Translations under genes and position numbers: made by a program
Assembly: GCA_965214435.1 (NCBI GenBank)
Contig: OZ243960.1
Location: forward strand, 2,294,001 to 2,358,000
Direction of reading: 5' to 3'
Length of the DNA stretch: 64,000 nt
Origin: Rubrobacter_A sp965214435
Lineage (GTDB): Bacteria > Actinomycetota > Rubrobacteria > Rubrobacterales > Rubrobacteraceae
Shown here: one piece after another, positions 41,542-50,651 of the stretch
Numbering within the stretch: the stretch's first letter is position 1
Layout: each line of letters begins with the position of its first letter
The notes under the pieces: model-generated
Told to the model about the DNA's origin: nothing
The model's database searches: none
What the model saw: only the letters and a program-made list of their open reading frames with translations

Positions 41542-42453
41542 TTACTTCCTGGACTGTCCTTGCTGCCGGACCCGGTCCCGGGATTCGCGTCCTTCGGTAC
41601 GGGTCTTTACGGACTCTAGTTCTTCTAACAAGCTGTGCCGCAACGCTTCGTGCTCCTCGACCGCTCCCTCAAGTTCGACGACCCGGTCTTCCAGACGCCG
41701 CTCAACCTCCGCGCGCTCTTTCCGCAGCCGGGCCTCCCGCTCCTCTGCCGCGAGTTGCTCCCTGATCCTCTGGTCCTCCAGTTCTCTTATGCGTCCGGCA
41801 TAGATCTCGGCTTCGGTGTCGAGCCGCAGCTTGAGACCCGCGGCCCTCTCTTCCAGGTCGGCGAGCCGGTTGCGAAGTTCCGCGCGCGCTCCGGCGAGCT
41901 CTCTAACGTAGTTGTTGCGGAGGGTTTCGACGTCGGCCCGGCGCTGAGCCTGCAGCCTCTGTAGCCGATCTGCAGCGATCTTGCGGATCTCTGCGAGCCG
42001 GGTGGCGTGGGACCGGCGCAGCGCCTGCTCCCGACCTTCGGCCAGCGTCTTGATCTCCCGCACCTCGCTCTTGCGGAGCGCCTCGGACTCGGCGACCTGC
42101 TCCTGCAGCCGGGCCTCCAGGATCTCTATCTCCGCCCTCAGCGCCTCGACCTCGCGGCCGACCGAAGCCCGCCGACCGGCCCGGTAACCCGCGGGAAGGT
42201 CCAGGTTTGCCCGGGCGCGACGCCGGGCGTTGAACTCCTGCCGGAGAGCCGAAATATCTTCCTGGGACTCCCGATCCGGCCGTCCGTTTCCGTTGGCAGC
42301 GCCGTTGGCAATGCCGTTGGTGAACTCCGAGTCTCCTGAAGTTCTAACGCTTTCAGACGCCGTGAGGTCCTGGCGCAGATCTGCGATAGCCTGTTCTATA
42401 TCCTTTATGCGGGCGTTAACGGACCCCGAGGGGGGATCTTCGCGCCGGTTCAT
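41542..42453 (-). CDS. Coiled-coil protein
   Basis: About 303 residues from ATG at 42453, chosen because GAAGGAGGG lies 4 nt upstream (ATG at 42468 overlaps it). Nearly all of residues 90-290 are Arg/Glu/Leu/Ala heptads with very few breaks (ALRAEIEILEARLQEQVAES and similar), so a long coiled coil. A 60-residue polar N-terminal part with Asn/Gly repeats precedes it. No known domain. Possibly a scaffold or cell-envelope-linked protein; function unknown. Confidence 0.65.
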   Translation of the reverse strand: MNRREDPPSGSVNARIKDIEQAIADLRQDLTASESVRTSGDSEFTNGIANGAANGNGRPDRESQEDISALRQEFNARRRARANLDLPAGYRAGRRASVGREVEALRAEIEILEARLQEQVAESEALRKSEVREIKTLAEGREQALRRSHATRLAEIRKIAADRLQRLQAQRRADVETLRNNYVRELAGARAELRNRLADLEERAAGLKLRLDTEAEIYAGRIRELEDQRIREQLAAEEREARLRKERAEVERRLEDRVVELEGAVEEHEALRHSLLEELESVKTRTEGRESRDRVRQQGQSRK

Positions 42454-42547
42454 GTCACCCTCCTTCACTGTCCCTGAAGAAAGTAGATCTGGGCGGAGGA
42501 TACCTGTTAAAAGGCCCGGCGTAAAGTTTTAATGCTAAAGCCCGGAG

Positions 42548-42742
42548 TTAAGGCTTCTCTTTACCCTCAAAGATTTCCGCCGAACCGGCAAAGAGACCCC
42601 GGAATTCCTCCGGGTTCGGGGCGGAACCGCGCTCGGCGGCCCGCCGTTCGAGAAAGGTCTTGACTACCCGGGCAGCGTTCTCAGCCTGCTCCCGGCCGAG
42701 ACCGGCTTCCTTTTCCAGCACTTCGATAAGCTCTTTATCCAT
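42548..42742 (-). CDS. Small hypothetical protein (64 aa)
   Basis: A 64-residue helical, charged protein (MDKELIEVLEKEAGLGREQA onward) encoded 7 bp after the Fur/PerR-type gene on the same strand, likely co-transcribed with it. No motif. The short helical shape and Lys/Glu-rich ends resemble small regulators but nothing supports a specific role. Confidence 0.5.
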   Translation of the reverse strand: MDKELIEVLEKEAGLGREQAENAARVVKTFLERRAAERGSAPNPEEFRGLFAGSAEIFEGKEKP

Positions 42743-42749
42743 CCTGGGC

Positions 42750-43181
42750 TTACTCTTTCGCCTGGCACTCCGGGCACACGCCCTCGACGACGAGCGCCGT
42801 GCTGGTTACGGCGTAGGGGGTATTGAGGCGGATGTTCTCGTCCAAGCCACCGAAATCAATGCCGGGAACCTCGGAGATTCGGCCGCACCGGATGCAGCGG
42901 ATGTCCGTGTGGTCCTCGGTGTTCAGGTCGTAGCGCGTCGGCGAGTCGGACCAGTGCTTGGCGTCGATAACCCCGATGTCTTCTAAGACCGAGAGCGCCT
43001 GGTATACCGTGCCCAGAGCCACCCGCGGGTTCTTTTTCTTGACCTGCAGGTAGACTTCCTCGGCCGACGGGTGGCCCTTGGCGTCCCGGAGGGCGTCAAG
43101 CACCGCCCGGCGCTGCGAGGTTAAGGTGTACCCCGACCGGCGGAACTTGTTCTTGATGTCGTGCTCCAGTGTTACGGTCAT
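42750..43181 (-). CDS. Fur-family regulator, PerR/Fur type
   Basis: A 143-residue Fur-family protein. N-terminal winged helix (GYTLTSQRRAVLDALRDAKG then HPSAEEVY), DNA-recognition VALGTVYQALSVLEDIGVI, and metal sites H-T-D-I-R-C-x-x-C (DHTDIRCIRCGRI) with a C-terminal CPECQ. Two C-x-x-C pairs suggest structural zinc, as in PerR. A candidate PerR/Fur box lies 23-37 bp upstream of the start, hinting at autoregulation. Leads the small 64-aa gene. Confidence 0.9.
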   Translation of the reverse strand: MTVTLEHDIKNKFRRSGYTLTSQRRAVLDALRDAKGHPSAEEVYLQVKKKNPRVALGTVYQALSVLEDIGVIDAKHWSDSPTRYDLNTEDHTDIRCIRCGRISEVPGIDFGGLDENIRLNTPYAVTSTALVVEGVCPECQAKE

Positions 43182-43203
43182 GGCAGATACTTTGTATGTC
43201 GAT

Positions 43204-43218
43204 CAATAATCATTCTTA
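43204..43218. promoter_or_regulatory. Candidate PerR/Fur operator
   Basis: On the minus strand the site reads TAAGAATGATTATTG, a 7-1-7 inverted repeat close to the PerR box TTATAATNATTATAA (10 of 14 positions). It lies between the Fur/PerR-type gene and the divergent sppA. Confidence 0.45.
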
Positions 43219-43269
43219 CTGGAGTTTATAACACAGTGGCGGCTCCGCCGTGATGTAAGATCACGGTGA

Positions 43270-45003
43270 ATGACTGCTATCTACTACGCCCTGATCAACG
43301 TGCTCCGCTTTTTCGGCAACCTCTACCGCCGGGCGCTAAAGCGGCCGCCGGAGTTTGTCTGGCTCGACGTTACCGGCTCGCTGCCGGAGTTCGAGCCGGA
43401 GCGGAAAGGTCTCCGAGCCCGCATATCTTCCGGGGTCACTGGCGGTACGCCATGCATAAGCCTGGAGTCGCTGAGGGAAAAGCTGGACCTCATAGCGGAT
43501 GACGGCCGGGTCCGGGGAGTGGTACTGCGCGTGCAGGGCCTCGACTCGGGCGTCGGCTGGTCTTCGCTTGAGGAGCTGTGGCGGGAACTGGAACGTTTCC
43601 GGGAGCGGGGTAAACGGGTCGTATCCTACGTGGTCGAGCCGGACACCCGGTCATATTACCTGGCGTGCGCGGCGGATGAGATCTTCGCGCCGCCGCTCGC
43701 GACGGTCGGGGTGGTCGGCCTCGGTACCCGGGTAAACTTCCTCAAAGAAGGTCTGGAGCGGGCCGGCATCGAGGCCGAGGTGCTCGCCGTTTCCCCGTAC
43801 AAGTCCGCCGGTGAACTCTTTACCCGCAACGACTTCTCAGAAGAGGCCCGCGAGCAGACCGAGCGGCTCGTCGGCAACCGCTTTTCGGAGCTGGTAGACG
43901 CCATCTCCCGCGGCCGCAAGCTGAGCCCCGAAGAGGTCCGAGACCTCATAGACCGCGCGCCCTACGACGCGGACGCCGCCGTGGAGGCAGGGCTGCTCGA
44001 CGGCGTGTGCTACGAAGATGAGTTGGCCGGAAAGCTTTCCAGGGACACTGATGACGGTGGGCGGGTTCGGCTAGCGGAGTGGGGCGCGGCCCGCCGGACG
44101 TTGCGGAAACCTTACAAGCGCCGCGAGCGCCGCCGGGTCGGTCTCGTGCGGTTGAGCGGTACGATCACCCGGGGCCAGAGCCGGCGTCTGCCGGTCCCGC
44201 TGCCGCTGGTAGGCGGGGAGCAGGCCGGCAGTGATTCGGTAGTCGCCGCGTTGCGGGCGGCCGAGAAAAACCGCCGGATTTCATCCATCCTGTTCTACGT
44301 GGATTCGCGGGGCGGAGACGCGCTGGCTTCGGACCTGATCTGGCGCGAGGTGGAACGTATCCGGTCTAAAAAGCCCGTCGTGGTTCTTATGGGAGACGCT
44401 GCGGCCTCCGGCGGCTACTACGTCGCGGCTCCCGCGAACCACATCATCGCCCGGCGGAGCACCGTTACCGGCTCTATAGGCGTCGTGGTCACCCGGCCCG
44501 TTCTCTCCGGGCTCTACGGCAAACTCGGCGTAAACCCCGTCTCTGTCGAGCGCGGCGCCCGCGCCGGGCTTTTCGACGCCACCCGCAAACCATCTAAAGA
44601 CGAACTAGAAGTTCTAGAAAGCCAGATGCAGCACTTCTACACTGGTTTCAAAGACCGGGTCGTCCAGGGACGGGAGATCCCGCCTCCGGACCTGGAAGAG
44701 ATCGCCGGGGGACGTGTCTGGACCGGCGCGGAGGCGCTGGAAAACGGACTCATAGACGAGACCGGCGGCTTCCGGGCGGCCGTGGCCCGCGCCCGGCGGC
44801 TCGGAGATCTCGACGGGGAGTACGGGCCGGTGATCAAAGTGTCGCCCCCGAAAGGCGGCCGTCCAGCTCCCGGCGAACCGGCCGACGGCGCACCCTCCAA
44901 CCCGGTGCTCGGCGCGGTCAGTGAAGGGCTCGACGCGTTCGCCGACCTCAGCGCTACCCGGACGTGGGCGATTTCGCCCTACGAGGCATCCGGCGGCTGG
45001 TAG
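43270..45003 (+). CDS. sppA: Signal peptide peptidase SppA, long (two-domain) form
   Basis: A 577-residue S49 peptidase, as in the 67-kDa type with two tandem halves. N-terminal half: helix near residues 1-20, and the general-base Lys in SPYKSAGELFTRNDFS. C-terminal half: GDAAASGGYYVAAPANHIIA with the nucleophile Ser, and STVTGSIGVV. Degrades remnant signal peptides in the membrane. Divergent from the Fur/PerR gene. ATG with a modest ribosome site. Confidence 0.9.
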   Translation: MTAIYYALINVLRFFGNLYRRALKRPPEFVWLDVTGSLPEFEPERKGLRARISSGVTGGTPCISLESLREKLDLIADDGRVRGVVLRVQGLDSGVGWSSLEELWRELERFRERGKRVVSYVVEPDTRSYYLACAADEIFAPPLATVGVVGLGTRVNFLKEGLERAGIEAEVLAVSPYKSAGELFTRNDFSEEAREQTERLVGNRFSELVDAISRGRKLSPEEVRDLIDRAPYDADAAVEAGLLDGVCYEDELAGKLSRDTDDGGRVRLAEWGAARRTLRKPYKRRERRRVGLVRLSGTITRGQSRRLPVPLPLVGGEQAGSDSVVAALRAAEKNRRISSILFYVDSRGGDALASDLIWREVERIRSKKPVVVLMGDAAASGGYYVAAPANHIIARRSTVTGSIGVVVTRPVLSGLYGKLGVNPVSVERGARAGLFDATRKPSKDELEVLESQMQHFYTGFKDRVVQGREIPPPDLEEIAGGRVWTGAEALENGLIDETGGFRAAVARARRLGDLDGEYGPVIKVSPPKGGRPAPGEPADGAPSNPVLGAVSEGLDAFADLSATRTWAISPYEASGGW

Positions 45004-45049
45004 TATCTTTATATTCTAGGCAGTATCGGTCGGTAGAAGGGCGACGGCG

Positions 45050-46237
45050 TTGGGCGTGAGCGTGGCAAAAGGTGTAGACAAGCGGTCCATGACCGTGTTG
45101 TCGGCCGGACATTTGTTTATAGACGTAAACCAGGGCGCGGTAGCGGCGCTAATACCGTTCCTAATCGCCGAGCGGGGTATATCTCTGGCCGCCGCCGGGT
45201 CTCTGGTGCTCGCCGCGACGGTCAGTTCGTCCCTCGTGCAGCCGCTTTTCGGCATCTTCTCCGACCGCCGGCCGCTGCCAATCTTTATGCCGCTCGGTCT
45301 GCTGCTCGGTGGGGCCGGTATAGCGCTGGCGGGCGTGGCTCCGAGCTTCGGCCTGATCTTCTTGTGCGTCGTCGCCAGCGGTATCGGGGTCGCCGCTTTC
45401 CACCCCGAAGGCGCGCGTTTCGCGAACTACGTCTCCGGCTCCGGACGGGCCCGGGGCATGAGCTTTTTTTCCGTCGGCGGCAACGCTGGTTTCGCCCTGG
45501 GTCCAGTACTTACCACCCCGCTGGTCCTCTTTTTTGGCCTGCCGGGTACCCTGTTCCTGGCGCTGCCGGCCGCGGCAATGGCCGGCGTCCTGTTCGCCGC
45601 AACGCCCCGGCTGCTCCGCTTCGGCCCGGAGCCTGCACCGGAAGGAGAGGACAGACCGGCGCAAGCCCCGGACGCCTGGGGACCGTTTACCATTATGGTC
45701 GGGGTCGTTACCGCCCGATCTTTTATTTACTTCGGTCTCGTGACCTTTGTCGCCGAGTACTACAACCGGGTCCTCGGGGAGTCGGCGGCGTTTGGGAACG
45801 CGGCCCTCTCGGTGATGCTATTCTCCGGGGCTGCCGGGACCCTGCTGCTCGGCCAGCTCGCCGACCGCGTCGGACGCCGGGCGGTGCTCTTGTGGTCCAT
45901 GGTGATAGTAGGACCTCTGACTCTAGGCTTTACGTTCGCCGGACCGGTGGTCGGGGTGGTCTTGCTCGGCCTGATCGGGGCCTCTACCATCGGCACGTTT
46001 GGCGTAACGGTGGTTATGGGTCAGGAGTACCTACCCGGCCGCATCGGGCTTGCCGCCGGTATTACGATGGGTCTCTCCATCGGCCTCGGGGGTATCAGCG
46101 CCCCGCTACTGGGTTTCCTGGCCGACGCTAGAAGTCTTGAGACGACGATGCTCCTGATCTCCGGTTTCCCGGTGCTCGGCGTGCTACTCTGCCTGTTCCT
46201 GCCCCGCAAAGCCCCGCCGGAAGCCAGAAATACCTGA
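45050..46237 (+). CDS. MFS transporter, fosmidomycin-resistance-like
   Basis: A 395-residue protein with 12 helices. The FSR-type motif LSAGHLFIDVNQGAVAALIPFL in helix 1 and SLVQPLFGIFSDRR between helices 2 and 3, plus GVAAFHPEGARFANYVSG in helix 4-5, are typical of Fsr/YfnC-like efflux pumps. Start TTG 45050 with GAAGGG 9 nt upstream; GTG 45056 or 45062 possible. Substrate unknown. Confidence 0.86.
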   Translation: MGVSVAKGVDKRSMTVLSAGHLFIDVNQGAVAALIPFLIAERGISLAAAGSLVLAATVSSSLVQPLFGIFSDRRPLPIFMPLGLLLGGAGIALAGVAPSFGLIFLCVVASGIGVAAFHPEGARFANYVSGSGRARGMSFFSVGGNAGFALGPVLTTPLVLFFGLPGTLFLALPAAAMAGVLFAATPRLLRFGPEPAPEGEDRPAQAPDAWGPFTIMVGVVTARSFIYFGLVTFVAEYYNRVLGESAAFGNAALSVMLFSGAAGTLLLGQLADRVGRRAVLLWSMVIVGPLTLGFTFAGPVVGVVLLGLIGASTIGTFGVTVVMGQEYLPGRIGLAAGITMGLSIGLGGISAPLLGFLADARSLETTMLLISGFPVLGVLLCLFLPRKAPPEARNT

Positions 46238-46300
46238 TACAGCCCGCAACCACGTAATAGAAACACCAGCCACGGCGGACGGTTTGTGTAACATACAAGC

Positions 46301-48751
46301 ATGAGGATCTTCGAGCGGATCGGCGAGTTTACCTACCGGTACCGGTGGTTTGTGGTCGGCTTCTGGGCTCTAATACTCATCGCCAGCGCATTTTTCGCCC
46401 CAAACCTCGGCGACCGGCTCAAGGGCGGCGGCTTTGCTGGCTCAAACACCGAAGCCGAGAGAGTACAGGACATAATGGTCGACGACTTCGGACGCTCGCC
46501 GGCCACCCTTACGGTCGTGTTCCAGGGCGACGACGGGCTTTCCGCCCGCGGCGAACAGTTCCAGAAAGCTGAACAGCGGGCGCTGGAGGACTTGCGCGAT
46601 CTGCCGGAGACGAGCTTTGTCGCCACTTATTCGGATACCGAAGACCCACGCTTTATCTCTAAAGACGGCGAGGAGAGCTACGCCGTCATCGGCTTTAACA
46701 TCACCGTGGATGAGACCCAGAACCTGGTCGACGAAGTCCGGCAGAAGGTGCGCACGGATGAGCTTACGACCTACGTTACCGGGGCTCCGGCGGTGTATCT
46801 CGACATCCAGAACGCGAGCAACGAGGACATAAGGAAGGCCGAGAAGTACGCGTTCCCGCTGGCGCTGGTCATACTCGTGATCGCGTTCGGTAGTTTCGTG
46901 GCGGCCGGGATACCGATCATGATCGGGGTCGCCGGTGTGGCGACTACCCTTAGCGCCCTGTACTTCCTCTCCGGTGTCTACGACATGTCCATCTTTACGC
47001 TGTCCATCGCGACGATGCTCGGACTCGGGCTCGGCATCGACTACGCGCTTTTCGCGGTTAGCCGCTTCCGGGAGGAACTCCTGGAACGTCCCATAGAAGA
47101 AGCGGTCCCGCGCATGGTCTCGACGGCGGGACGCTCCATCTTCTTCTCCGGGACCGCCGTGCTGATCGGGCTTTCCGGCCTCTTGTTTTTCCCGTACATG
47201 TTCATGCGGTCTATCGGGGTGGCCGGGGTGATCGTGGTTTTCGTCTCGGTCCTCGCGGCGCTGACGCTGCTGCCGGCGGCGCTTGGCATCCTCGGCGAGA
47301 AGGTAAACGCGCTCTCGATCCGGCGCTACCGGGGCTTTTCCGGGACCCGCTTCTGGAGCCGGAGCGCCGGGGCCGTGATGCGCCACCCCTGGATCGTGAT
47401 AATAGGCGTCGGGGCCGTCCTCTTTACCCTGCTCTACCCGACTACCTACATGAAGGTCGGTATTCCCGAAGCCAACGTCCTGCCCGAACGCTACGAGTCC
47501 CGCGCCGGAGATAACCTCTTGCGGGAACAGTTCGACTACGCGGCCCTGAACCCGGTAGAAGTGGTCGCCACAACAGAGAGCGACCCGCTCGATGCCGAGA
47601 GCCTGGCGGCTGTAGAGAAGCTCGGAGACCGTATTGGGTCCGAGGACGGCGTCGAGCGGGTGGAGAGCCTCTACACCGTCGGCGCCGACGTTGCCCGCGG
47701 GTACGCCGCACAGATTACCGACGCTCGAGAACAGGGCCAGGCAGAGGCCGACCGGCAAGTAGAACAAGGCGTCCAGCAGCAGCTAGACTCCCTGAGATCC
47801 CAGTTTGGCACTCTGCCACCCGGGGCTGAGGAGCAGGTCCGGGCGGAGGCCGAGCGCCGCGCCGCCGAAGAGTTGGAGTCTCAGCTTCCGGAACTGCCGG
47901 AGGGCGTCTCTGCGAACGGCGAGGTCACGCCACAGGGCGTCGCGAACGTCCTGTCCATCCCGGAGGTCCGCGACTCCGAAGAGGTCCGGAACGCCCTCGA
48001 TACGTTCGTGGCCGGGGATCAGACGCTAGTACAGGCGGTAAGCACCACCAACCCCTACGGTGAGCAAGCTCGGGCCGATGTGGATCAAGTCCGGACCGTC
48101 CAGGCTCCCTCCGGCATACAGAACTTCCTCGTCGGTGGGCTGTCCGCCGGACAGAAGGACTTTATAGAAGCCCTCTACGGTAACGCGCCCTACGCCCTGG
48201 CGTTCGTCCTCGGGGTAACGTATCTGATACTATTCCTCACCTTCCGCTCGTTCTTTATCCCGCTGAAAGCCGTGATCGTGAACATCCTGAGCCTTACGGC
48301 GAGCTTCGGGGCGGTGGTCTGGGTGTTTCAGGAGGGAAACCTGTCCGGCATCCTGAACTTTACGCCTCTCGGCTTCGTGGACTCGACGCTGCCCATCCTG
48401 ATGTTCAGTACCATTTTCGGTGTCTCGATGGACTACGAAGTGTTCCTGCTCTCCCGTATCCGCGAGGCTTACGAGAACGGCGACTCCAACACCGAGAGCG
48501 TCCAGAAAGGTCTGGTCTCGACCGCCGGTATCATTACTTCGGCGGCGGCGATCATCATCGTCGTGACCGGAGCCTTCGCGTTTACCGGCATCATTATTAC
48601 CAAAGCCATCGGGCTCGGTCTGGCCGTCGCGGTCCTGGTGGACGCCTCGATCATCCGCATCATGCTGGTGCCCGCTACCATGCGCGTCCTCGGTGACTGG
48701 AATTGGTGGCCGGGAGCCGGTAAGAGCGTTTTTAAGCACAAATCTAAATAG
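46301..48751 (+). CDS. MMPL-family RND transporter
   Basis: An 816-residue protein with two six-helix bundles, each preceded by a large extracytoplasmic loop. Characteristic elements: GLGLGIDYALFAVSRFREEL in bundle 1 and FGVSMDYEVFLLSRIREAYE in bundle 2, both MMPL/SecDF-type acidic motifs. The second loop carries a long Gln/Glu-rich helical stretch (QAEADRQVEQGVQQQL). Likely proton-driven export of a lipid or hydrophobic compound. Follows the FSR-type MFS by 63 bp. Confidence 0.9.
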   Translation: MRIFERIGEFTYRYRWFVVGFWALILIASAFFAPNLGDRLKGGGFAGSNTEAERVQDIMVDDFGRSPATLTVVFQGDDGLSARGEQFQKAEQRALEDLRDLPETSFVATYSDTEDPRFISKDGEESYAVIGFNITVDETQNLVDEVRQKVRTDELTTYVTGAPAVYLDIQNASNEDIRKAEKYAFPLALVILVIAFGSFVAAGIPIMIGVAGVATTLSALYFLSGVYDMSIFTLSIATMLGLGLGIDYALFAVSRFREELLERPIEEAVPRMVSTAGRSIFFSGTAVLIGLSGLLFFPYMFMRSIGVAGVIVVFVSVLAALTLLPAALGILGEKVNALSIRRYRGFSGTRFWSRSAGAVMRHPWIVIIGVGAVLFTLLYPTTYMKVGIPEANVLPERYESRAGDNLLREQFDYAALNPVEVVATTESDPLDAESLAAVEKLGDRIGSEDGVERVESLYTVGADVARGYAAQITDAREQGQAEADRQVEQGVQQQLDSLRSQFGTLPPGAEEQVRAEAERRAAEELESQLPELPEGVSANGEVTPQGVANVLSIPEVRDSEEVRNALDTFVAGDQTLVQAVSTTNPYGEQARADVDQVRTVQAPSGIQNFLVGGLSAGQKDFIEALYGNAPYALAFVLGVTYLILFLTFRSFFIPLKAVIVNILSLTASFGAVVWVFQEGNLSGILNFTPLGFVDSTLPILMFSTIFGVSMDYEVFLLSRIREAYENGDSNTESVQKGLVSTAGIITSAAAIIIVVTGAFAFTGIIITKAIGLGLAVAVLVDASIIRIMLVPATMRVLGDWNWWPGAGKSVFKHKSK

Positions 48752-48769
48752 AGATACTCGGTTAACAAG

Positions 48770-48788
48770 ACTAATTCTTGATATTAGT
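48770..48788. promoter_or_regulatory. Candidate operator upstream of second Fur-family gene
   Basis: ACTAAT (48770-48775) and ATTAGT (48783-48788) form perfect 6-bp arms around a 7-bp spacer, an AT-rich palindrome in a GC-rich region, 26 bp before the start codon. It fits the operator size for a Fur-family regulator, but the sequence is not a recognised consensus. Confidence 0.4.
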
Positions 48789-48813
48789 ACCCCGCAGGAC
48801 TAAACTTGCGATT

Positions 48814-49251
48814 ATGGTTGAGTTCGAGCAGATATTAAAGAGCCAGGGTTACCGGTTAACAAATCAGCGGCGGGTTATCGTCAGGGAGCTTGAGGGGGAG
48901 CGGCACTTATCGGCGGAGGAGTTGTATGACCGGTTAAAGGGTGAGCACCCGGAGCTCGGGCTTTCCACGGTTTACAGGACGCTGGACCTTTTGACGGAGC
49001 TCGGCATTGTCCGTAAAGACGACTTTGGCGAGGGGTATTCGCGCTACGAGTTATCCACGGAGAGGGTGCACCACCACGCCCGCTGCCGGGAGTGCGGGAC
49101 GGTGATCGAGTTCAACGAGGAGCTTATGGAGTATCTGGCGCTGCAAGTCGAGCGCGAGACCGGGTTTGTCTCGGAGTGGCACGAGATCACGCTGCACGGC
49201 CGCTGCGGCGCTTGCGTGGAACGGTCTGCCGGGTCTAAAAGCACTTCTTAA
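48814..49251 (+). CDS. Fur-family transcriptional regulator (Fur/Zur/PerR type unresolved)
   Basis: About 145 residues from ATG 48814 (the open frame begins at 48778 with unlike residues). Helix-turn-helix region GYRLTNQRRVIVRELEGERH then LSAEELYDRL, recognition LGLSTVYRTLDLLTELGIV, metal site HHHARCRECGTVIEF and CGACV at the end. The HHH cluster suggests Fe or Zn sensing. No transporter gene adjacent except MMPL upstream. A palindrome just upstream may be its operator. A second regulator of the family sits 6 kb away. Confidence 0.88.
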   Translation: MVEFEQILKSQGYRLTNQRRVIVRELEGERHLSAEELYDRLKGEHPELGLSTVYRTLDLLTELGIVRKDDFGEGYSRYELSTERVHHHARCRECGTVIEFNEELMEYLALQVERETGFVSEWHEITLHGRCGACVERSAGSKSTS

Positions 49252-49405
49252 ACTACTCCGCAGAGGGTTTCTCTTCGATGAGTAACCTTCCCAGACTAGA
49301 TGAAGCTTTAGCCTACTCATCAGGGATTGCGATTTGAAACTGTTCGTCAGTAGATCTCGGCAGTACACCTATCGCTCTTCGAACATGGCTTCTTGGCGAC
49401 ACTCA

Positions 49406-49774
49406 CTACCTTCGTCCTTCCTCCGCTTGTAGCACGACCCTTTCACCTTTTTTGGTTAGGTCAAACCAAGGTGCATCATCACCTAGATTAGGCTCCCTAC
49501 CGAGATCTTCCCACAACTGCTCGATGCGCGTTATGGATTCTTGAGCAGAGAGAGGCCAGGGATCAAACCCTCCGTTTTCGGTCAGTTCGCCAGGCACAAA
49601 GAGACCTTCACCCACCAGTTCTCGTACGAGTCTGATGGACAAGTCCTTGATCGTTTGTGGATTCACTGGAGCTGAATGTCTGCGAATCTCCTGAGGAAAT
49701 TGCCATAAACCGACGTAATCTTCTAGCGCTTCCTCTAAAAACTCTCGTTTAATTGAACCCAGATTTTGAAACAT
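49406..49774 (-). CDS. Hypothetical protein (122 aa), AT-rich
   Basis: A 122-residue acidic protein, clearly less GC-rich than its neighbours, suggesting later acquisition. Helical, with conserved-looking EYV/GLWQFPQEIR at the start and a DPWPLSAQESITRIEQLW segment. No family recognised. It sits alone in a gap between the Fur gene and MBL gene. Confidence 0.5.
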   Translation of the reverse strand: MFQNLGSIKREFLEEALEDYVGLWQFPQEIRRHSAPVNPQTIKDLSIRLVRELVGEGLFVPGELTENGGFDPWPLSAQESITRIEQLWEDLGREPNLGDDAPWFDLTKKGERVVLQAEEGRR

Positions 49775-49885
49775 ATATTACCTACACGACGAGCTATTTG
49801 CTAAACATACTGATGTTACCGGTAACGTTGACGTCTGCAATAGACGAACGTAGCTTGTGAAGAGAAAGCGCGGTAAGTACTGTAC

Positions 49886-50650
49886 CTAGATACTGAACTT
49901 TAGACCGTCGTGGGCGACGAGTACCTCCCCGTCATAGGACCGCCCGACCTCGGCCGCGAGGTCTATATCATCAGCCGGGGGGAAGATGTGAGTGAGAACT
50001 ACCCGCTCGACGCCGGACTCGCGGGCCATCCTCGCAGCGCTCTCTGGCGTCAGGTGTCCCGGGACGGGATTATCATCTGGGAAGGAACACTCCGTGAGGA
50101 GTGTGTGGGCTCCGCGGGCGAGGTCTACGACGGCCCCGGCGTAGTGGGTATCTCCGGTATAGACAAAGGCGTTGCCGGTCTCCGGGGAGTCGAAGCGGTA
50201 GGCGATGCTCTCCGGGCGGTGCTCGGCCGGAGCCCAGCGCAGGGTAGCGCCGGGCAGGTCCAGGGGCGAGGTCGAGTCCGGTGGAAGCTCCGAGACCTCC
50301 ATCGGGTAGTCTCCGGACATCCACTCTCCCCAGGCGCCCAGGATATGGTCCCAGAACTCGCGGAAGGGCTCCGGGCCGGTGATGTAGAGCGGCCGGGTGC
50401 GGGGCTCGTCAGCCCCGTAGTTTATGGAGAAGATCAAGGGCACAGCGTCCGTCGTGTGGTCCGGGTGAAAGTGGGTAAAGAAAACGCGGTCGATGGCGAA
50501 CGGGTCTATACCCGCGTGGAGCATGCCGCGCACCGTCCCGGACCCGAGGTCTACAGCGACCGTCTCCCCGCCGCCTTCCACCACCACGCAGCTCTGACGC
50601 CGGGCCAGCCGCGGGACTACAGTCCCAGAACCTACCACCGTAACCTCCAA
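49886..50650 (-). CDS. MBL-fold metallo-hydrolase, RNase Z-like
   Basis: A 254-residue metallo-beta-lactamase fold protein. The metal motif FFTHFHPDHTTDAVPL has the H-x-H-x-D-H order of the RNase Z/ElaC subgroup, and VYTGDTHYAGAVVDLARGAHTLLTEC, then GHLTPESAARMA and VVLTHIFPP complete the site. Opens with VTVVGSGTVVPRLARRQSC. Acts on tRNA or another phosphoester, or is a general hydrolase; not resolved. One base after PAP2. Confidence 0.85.
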   Translation of the reverse strand: MEVTVVGSGTVVPRLARRQSCVVVEGGGETVAVDLGSGTVRGMLHAGIDPFAIDRVFFTHFHPDHTTDAVPLIFSINYGADEPRTRPLYITGPEPFREFWDHILGAWGEWMSGDYPMEVSELPPDSTSPLDLPGATLRWAPAEHRPESIAYRFDSPETGNAFVYTGDTHYAGAVVDLARGAHTLLTECSFPDDNPVPGHLTPESAARMARESGVERVVLTHIFPPADDIDLAAEVGRSYDGEVLVAHDGLKFSI

Positions 50651-50651
50651 C

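Noticed and set aside
46442..47767. Long open frame of 441 codons on the minus strand inside the MMPL gene
   Set aside because: It mirrors the MMPL gene, has His/Asp/Gly-rich residues typical of antisense reading of high-GC genes, and shows no domain.
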